64,000 bases of DNA from an uncultured Paracoccaceae bacterium (lineage in GTDB: Bacteria > Pseudomonadota > Alphaproteobacteria > Rhodobacterales > Rhodobacteraceae): positions 62,001 through 126,000 of the forward strand of contig CANLQK010000004.1 in the NCBI GenBank assembly GCA_947493255.1, written 5' to 3'. How positions within the stretch are numbered: position 1 is the stretch's first letter; each line of letters opens with the position of its first letter. Shown in pieces: positions 61,482-64,000 of this stretch. Made by a program: the position numbers and the translations under genes. Under the pieces are notes generated by a model. It was not told the DNA's origin. It worked only from the letters and a program-made list of their open reading frames with translations, and did no database searches.

Positions 61482-62720
61482 TTAGGTCCAAATGGTCATT
61501 ATCATGCCGGCACAGGCCATAAGGCCCAAGGTTGGAAGCAATGACATCTTGCGCCACAGCAGTAGCAAAGCTGCCAAACACACCAGAAGTGCCGAGATGG
61601 CATTGAAGCTAGACCATACCGGCACCAAGACAGTCATTGGGGCCGATGATGTGGTTAGCTGATCGAACAGAACATGCGCAGCAAACCAGACAGACAGGTT
61701 TGCTATAACGCCCACAACAGCCGCTGTAATGGCCGCCAAGCCCGCGCGAAGGCGGGGCGCGCTGTCGAGCCAATCAATCAAAGGTGCGCCTGCGAATATC
61801 CAGATGAAACAGGGCACGAACGTCACCCAAAGTGTGAGCAAACCGGCAAGCACGGCCAAGCCCCAACCGCCTGCGTTTAAGCCTGCAAGAATGGCGGTGA
61901 ATTCTGTCACAAGGATTAACGGGCCTGGTGTGGTTTCCGCCAGACCTAACGCATCGATCATTTGGGCGGTTGTCAGCCAGCCATGATCTGAAACCAGACT
62001 TTGGGTCATATAGGCCAAGACCGCATAAGCCCCGCCAAAGGTGACAACGGCCAACTTGGAAAAGAATAACCCGACCGCAAGCAAGAACGCTGAGCCCGCC
62101 ACCCAAACTGCCAGCAAGGGGGCAGCCCACAATGTGCCGCCCACGATCACAGGTTTAATCGCGTGGCGCCATGGAGGGCGTCGCGTTGATTTTGCCGTGT
62201 CTGTGCAGGTCCATGCGCCATAGATGGCGGCGATTGTGATCACCAAAGGGAAGGGGAGATTGAACAAAAACAGCGCCAAGAATGCCAGCAGAGCGATAAC
62301 CCGATGGTCTGTGCGCCCAAGTGCCTTGCCCAAAAGCCTTCGGATGGCTTGGATAACGATAATAATTACGGTTGCTTTAATCCCAACAAAAGCGGCCTGA
62401 ACAAAGGAAAGTGTACCAAAAGTTGCATAGGCAGCAGCCAGAATGGCAATGATGATCGCGCCGGGAATGACGAACAGTCCACCCGCCAACAACCCACCGG
62501 TAACGCCTCGCATTTTCCAACCGGCATAGGTGGCAAGCTGCATCGCCTCGGGGCCCGGAAGGACCATGCAAAATGACAGTGCCTTCAGAAAATCTGCTTG
62601 CGTCAGTAGGGGCCGTTCGTCGACCAATTCTTTTTGCATCAACGCAATCTGCGCGGCTGGCCCGCCAAACGACAGGCAACCGATGCGCCCAAAGACGCGC
62701 ACCATATCCGGATATGTCAT
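61482..62720 (-). CDS. chrA: Chromate transporter ChrA
   Basis: It has 412 residues from the ATG at 62720 and about 11 helices in two homologous CHR halves. CLSFGGPAAQIALMQ and the second-half TFGGAYAVLAYMTQ carry the FGG(P) motifs; SFCMVLPGPEAMQLATYAGW and GLAETTPGPLILVTEF are also family signatures. Exports chromate driven by ion gradients. It overlaps the rhodanese-ChrB gene by 4 bp. Confidence 0.93.
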   Translation of the reverse strand: MTYPDMVRVFGRIGCLSFGGPAAQIALMQKELVDERPLLTQADFLKALSFCMVLPGPEAMQLATYAGWKMRGVTGGLLAGGLFVIPGAIIIAILAAAYATFGTLSFVQAAFVGIKATVIIIVIQAIRRLLGKALGRTDHRVIALLAFLALFLFNLPFPLVITIAAIYGAWTCTDTAKSTRRPPWRHAIKPVIVGGTLWAAPLLAVWVAGSAFLLAVGLFFSKLAVVTFGGAYAVLAYMTQSLVSDHGWLTTAQMIDALGLAETTPGPLILVTEFTAILAGLNAGGWGLAVLAGLLTLWVTFVPCFIWIFAGAPLIDWLDSAPRLRAGLAAITAAVVGVIANLSVWFAAHVLFDQLTTSSAPMTVLVPVWSSFNAISALLVCLAALLLLWRKMSLLPTLGLMACAGMIMTIWT

Positions 62721-63514
62721 GATTGGCCCCCGAAACTGCTGTGGGTTTCGGATTGGCCATCGCGGGCCCAACGGTACAGCGCATCGTACAACGGCATTGC
62801 TGCGTTCAATTGTGTATGGTCGTCTTTGTGCATTCGTGACAGCCCAACAGACAAAGCCAAAAGGCCAGCGGCCTGCGGGATGTTGTCAGCGCCCGTGTCG
62901 GCGGCACGAACAACCTGCGACAAGGTATCTAGGGCAGGCGTGCGGAGCGCAAAGTGGTCGAGCACCGCATCAAAGGTACAGCGTTCTTCGCGGTGGCTAA
63001 ACGCAACATCGGCAATATCGAAAGGGGTTGCATCATAACGTTCGGCGACGTTCGCGACCTGATCTGGGGTTACAAAAAGAAATTCAGCATTTGGATCAAT
63101 GAAACGTTTGATCAACCAAGGTGTTGCGACCCGGTCGATTTTGGGGCGGTGGCGCGTGACCCATCGCGTTGATTTCGGAAATGCGGACACAGGAATGCGC
63201 GGAGCATCCGCCGTTTCGCGCCAACCATACATTCCACCGGCCAAGAATTCGGCATCGACGCCACGGCTTCGCAATATTGAGGCAAGCCCCATGCTAAGTT
63301 TCAATCCCTTCTGACAGACAACAACGACTGATCGGTCACCTGCGAGCGTGATGATCTCGTCAATTTGTGTGTGTGCTTGCGGGATCGACCCGGGGATTAA
63401 ATAGGGGTCTTCGGCGCGATCTTCGTCCAAGCAAATGTCAATGACCATGGGGGCATCTGGGGTGCCGATCAATCTAAGAAGCTGTTTCGGTGTGATCTCA
63501 TTTGGGGCGGCCAT
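62717..63514 (-). CDS. Rhodanese-ChrB fusion chromate-resistance protein
   Basis: It has 265 residues from the ATG at 63514 (GGAG eight bases before; another ATG two codons earlier). N-terminal rhodanese domain (about 8-95) with active Cys67 (VVVCQKGLKLSMG) and WR-type FLAGGMYGWRE; C-terminal ChrB-like domain (about 112-255) with TRWVTRHRPKIDRVATPWLIKRFID. The usual ChrB regulatory N-domain is replaced by rhodanese. Co-operonic with chrA. Whether the product senses or reduces chromate is unknown. Confidence 0.88.
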   Translation of the reverse strand: MAAPNEITPKQLLRLIGTPDAPMVIDICLDEDRAEDPYLIPGSIPQAHTQIDEIITLAGDRSVVVVCQKGLKLSMGLASILRSRGVDAEFLAGGMYGWRETADAPRIPVSAFPKSTRWVTRHRPKIDRVATPWLIKRFIDPNAEFLFVTPDQVANVAERYDATPFDIADVAFSHREERCTFDAVLDHFALRTPALDTLSQVVRAADTGADNIPQAAGLLALSVGLSRMHKDDHTQLNAAMPLYDALYRWARDGQSETHSSFGGQS

Positions 63515-63620
63515 GCGCATGTCTCCAGTTGGTAAGTGACATGCGAACGTTTGGCCTAAGCCTCACGGGGTGTTCGCGTTCGTCCCCATAACGCTTTTGT
63601 GCCAATACCGCGTTGGCTGG

Positions 63621-64000
63621 TCAAGTGCGCACATTTAGGGTTTCTAACCCATGGAAATGAAAGACATCCGCGTATTGAGCGGGGGCTGCCAACATAAGGT
63701 TGGGGCAACGGCTAAACAACACCTGCAAGGCAACCCGAAGCTCCAGTCTTGCCAGTGGAGCACCAACGCAGAAGTGAATGCCACCTCCAAAAGCTACGTT
63801 AATGGGGCCTTTGCGGGCCGGATCAAAGACATGCGGATCTGGGTAGGCTGCAGGGTCACGGTTGGCGGCGCCTAAAAGACAGCTGACTTTGTCCCCACGT
63901 TTGAAAGAATGCTCGAAAAGCTCGCAGTCTTCGATGGCCCAGCGTTCGAACAGGTGAAGGGGTGGATCAAACCGTAGTGCTTCCTCGACGGTGGCGCTTT
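63621..64000 (-). CDS. Cytochrome P450, C-terminal part
   Basis: Runs off the right edge; about 125 C-terminal residues are visible. The frame reads SATVEEALRFDPPLHLFERW, then FDPARKGPINVAFGGGIHFC with the heme-ligand Cys in HFCVGAPLARLEL, and ends ETLNVRT before the TGA at 63621. The ExxR-equivalent EEALR is present. It is a bacterial soluble-type P450, distinct from the one at 57179. No start codon lies in the window, so it is easily missed. Confidence 0.9.
   Translation of the reverse strand, partial: SATVEEALRFDPPLHLFERWAIEDCELFEHSFKRGDKVSCLLGAANRDPAAYPDPHVFDPARKGPINVAFGGGIHFCVGAPLARLELRVALQVLFSRCPNLMLAAPAQYADVFHFHGLETLNVRT

Overview
The window looks like part of a chromosome of a marine Rhodobacterales bacterium (Roseobacteraceae; Loktanella/Yoonia/Octadecabacter-like). 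The reasons are gene-order signatures (pepA-holC divergent from lptFG-lptD-surA-pdxA-rsmA; fumC-DUF4169-RHH; DUF1476; purC-purS-purQ), a stand-alone homocysteine methyltransferase beside a separate corrinoid protein, Hint-domain and RTX proteins, and an RNase E with a large acidic insertion in its S1 domain. The genus is inference; no rRNA is present.

Layout. 1-6770 (minus): envelope biogenesis operon lptF-lptG-lptD-surA-pdxA-rsmA, each gene overlapping or nearly touching the next. 6929-14443: pepA-holC, a retropepsin-like protease, MarC, an ABC-F ATPase, a LysR regulator divergent from a small membrane protein plus DUF2867, and a hotdog thioesterase. 14440-19316: a membrane protein, ndk, a DMT transporter, a lipoprotein lytic transglycosylase, a TfoX C-terminal protein, a 44-residue proline-rich gene with its own terminator, and a double-OmpA protein behind an intergenic region with two consensus DnaA boxes. 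19320-26885: a tricarboxylate-type uptake module, with tctCBA on plus and, divergently, tctD-tctE, an orphan ABC-type binding protein and a CaiB-type CoA transferase on minus.

27059-31311 is a decayed 4.2-kb genomic island in the 3' end of tRNA-Asn. It is bounded by a 19-bp direct repeat and holds a truncated integrase, two insertion-sequence remnants, a gene fragment, an intact RTX protein and the tail of another. 31423-38167: an MBL hydrolase, an orphan histidine kinase, a CAU tRNA, purMN, a Hint protein and RNase D. 38164-43514: a lipoprotein, SufE, then a minus-strand block with DUF1638, GST, corrinoid protein, a two-heme-type membrane protein, a Tat-exported intradiol-fold protein and a homocysteine methyltransferase. 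The corrinoid protein and the methyltransferase fit parts of a split methionine synthase. 43527-51489: MprF-like protein, F1 inhibitor zeta, purCSQ, DctB and a DctD that lacks GAFTGA, and a HAD phosphatase. 51490-64000: rne with a long structured leader, TusA, CcdA, a membrane hydrolase coupled to a P450, fumC with DUF4169 and RHH genes, SspB, chrA with a rhodanese-ChrB protein, and the 3' end of a second P450.

Most of the window is conserved core genome. Accessory or unusual content is concentrated in the tRNA-Asn island, the tct sensory module, the heme/intradiol pair, the GAFTGA-less DctD and the P450 loci.
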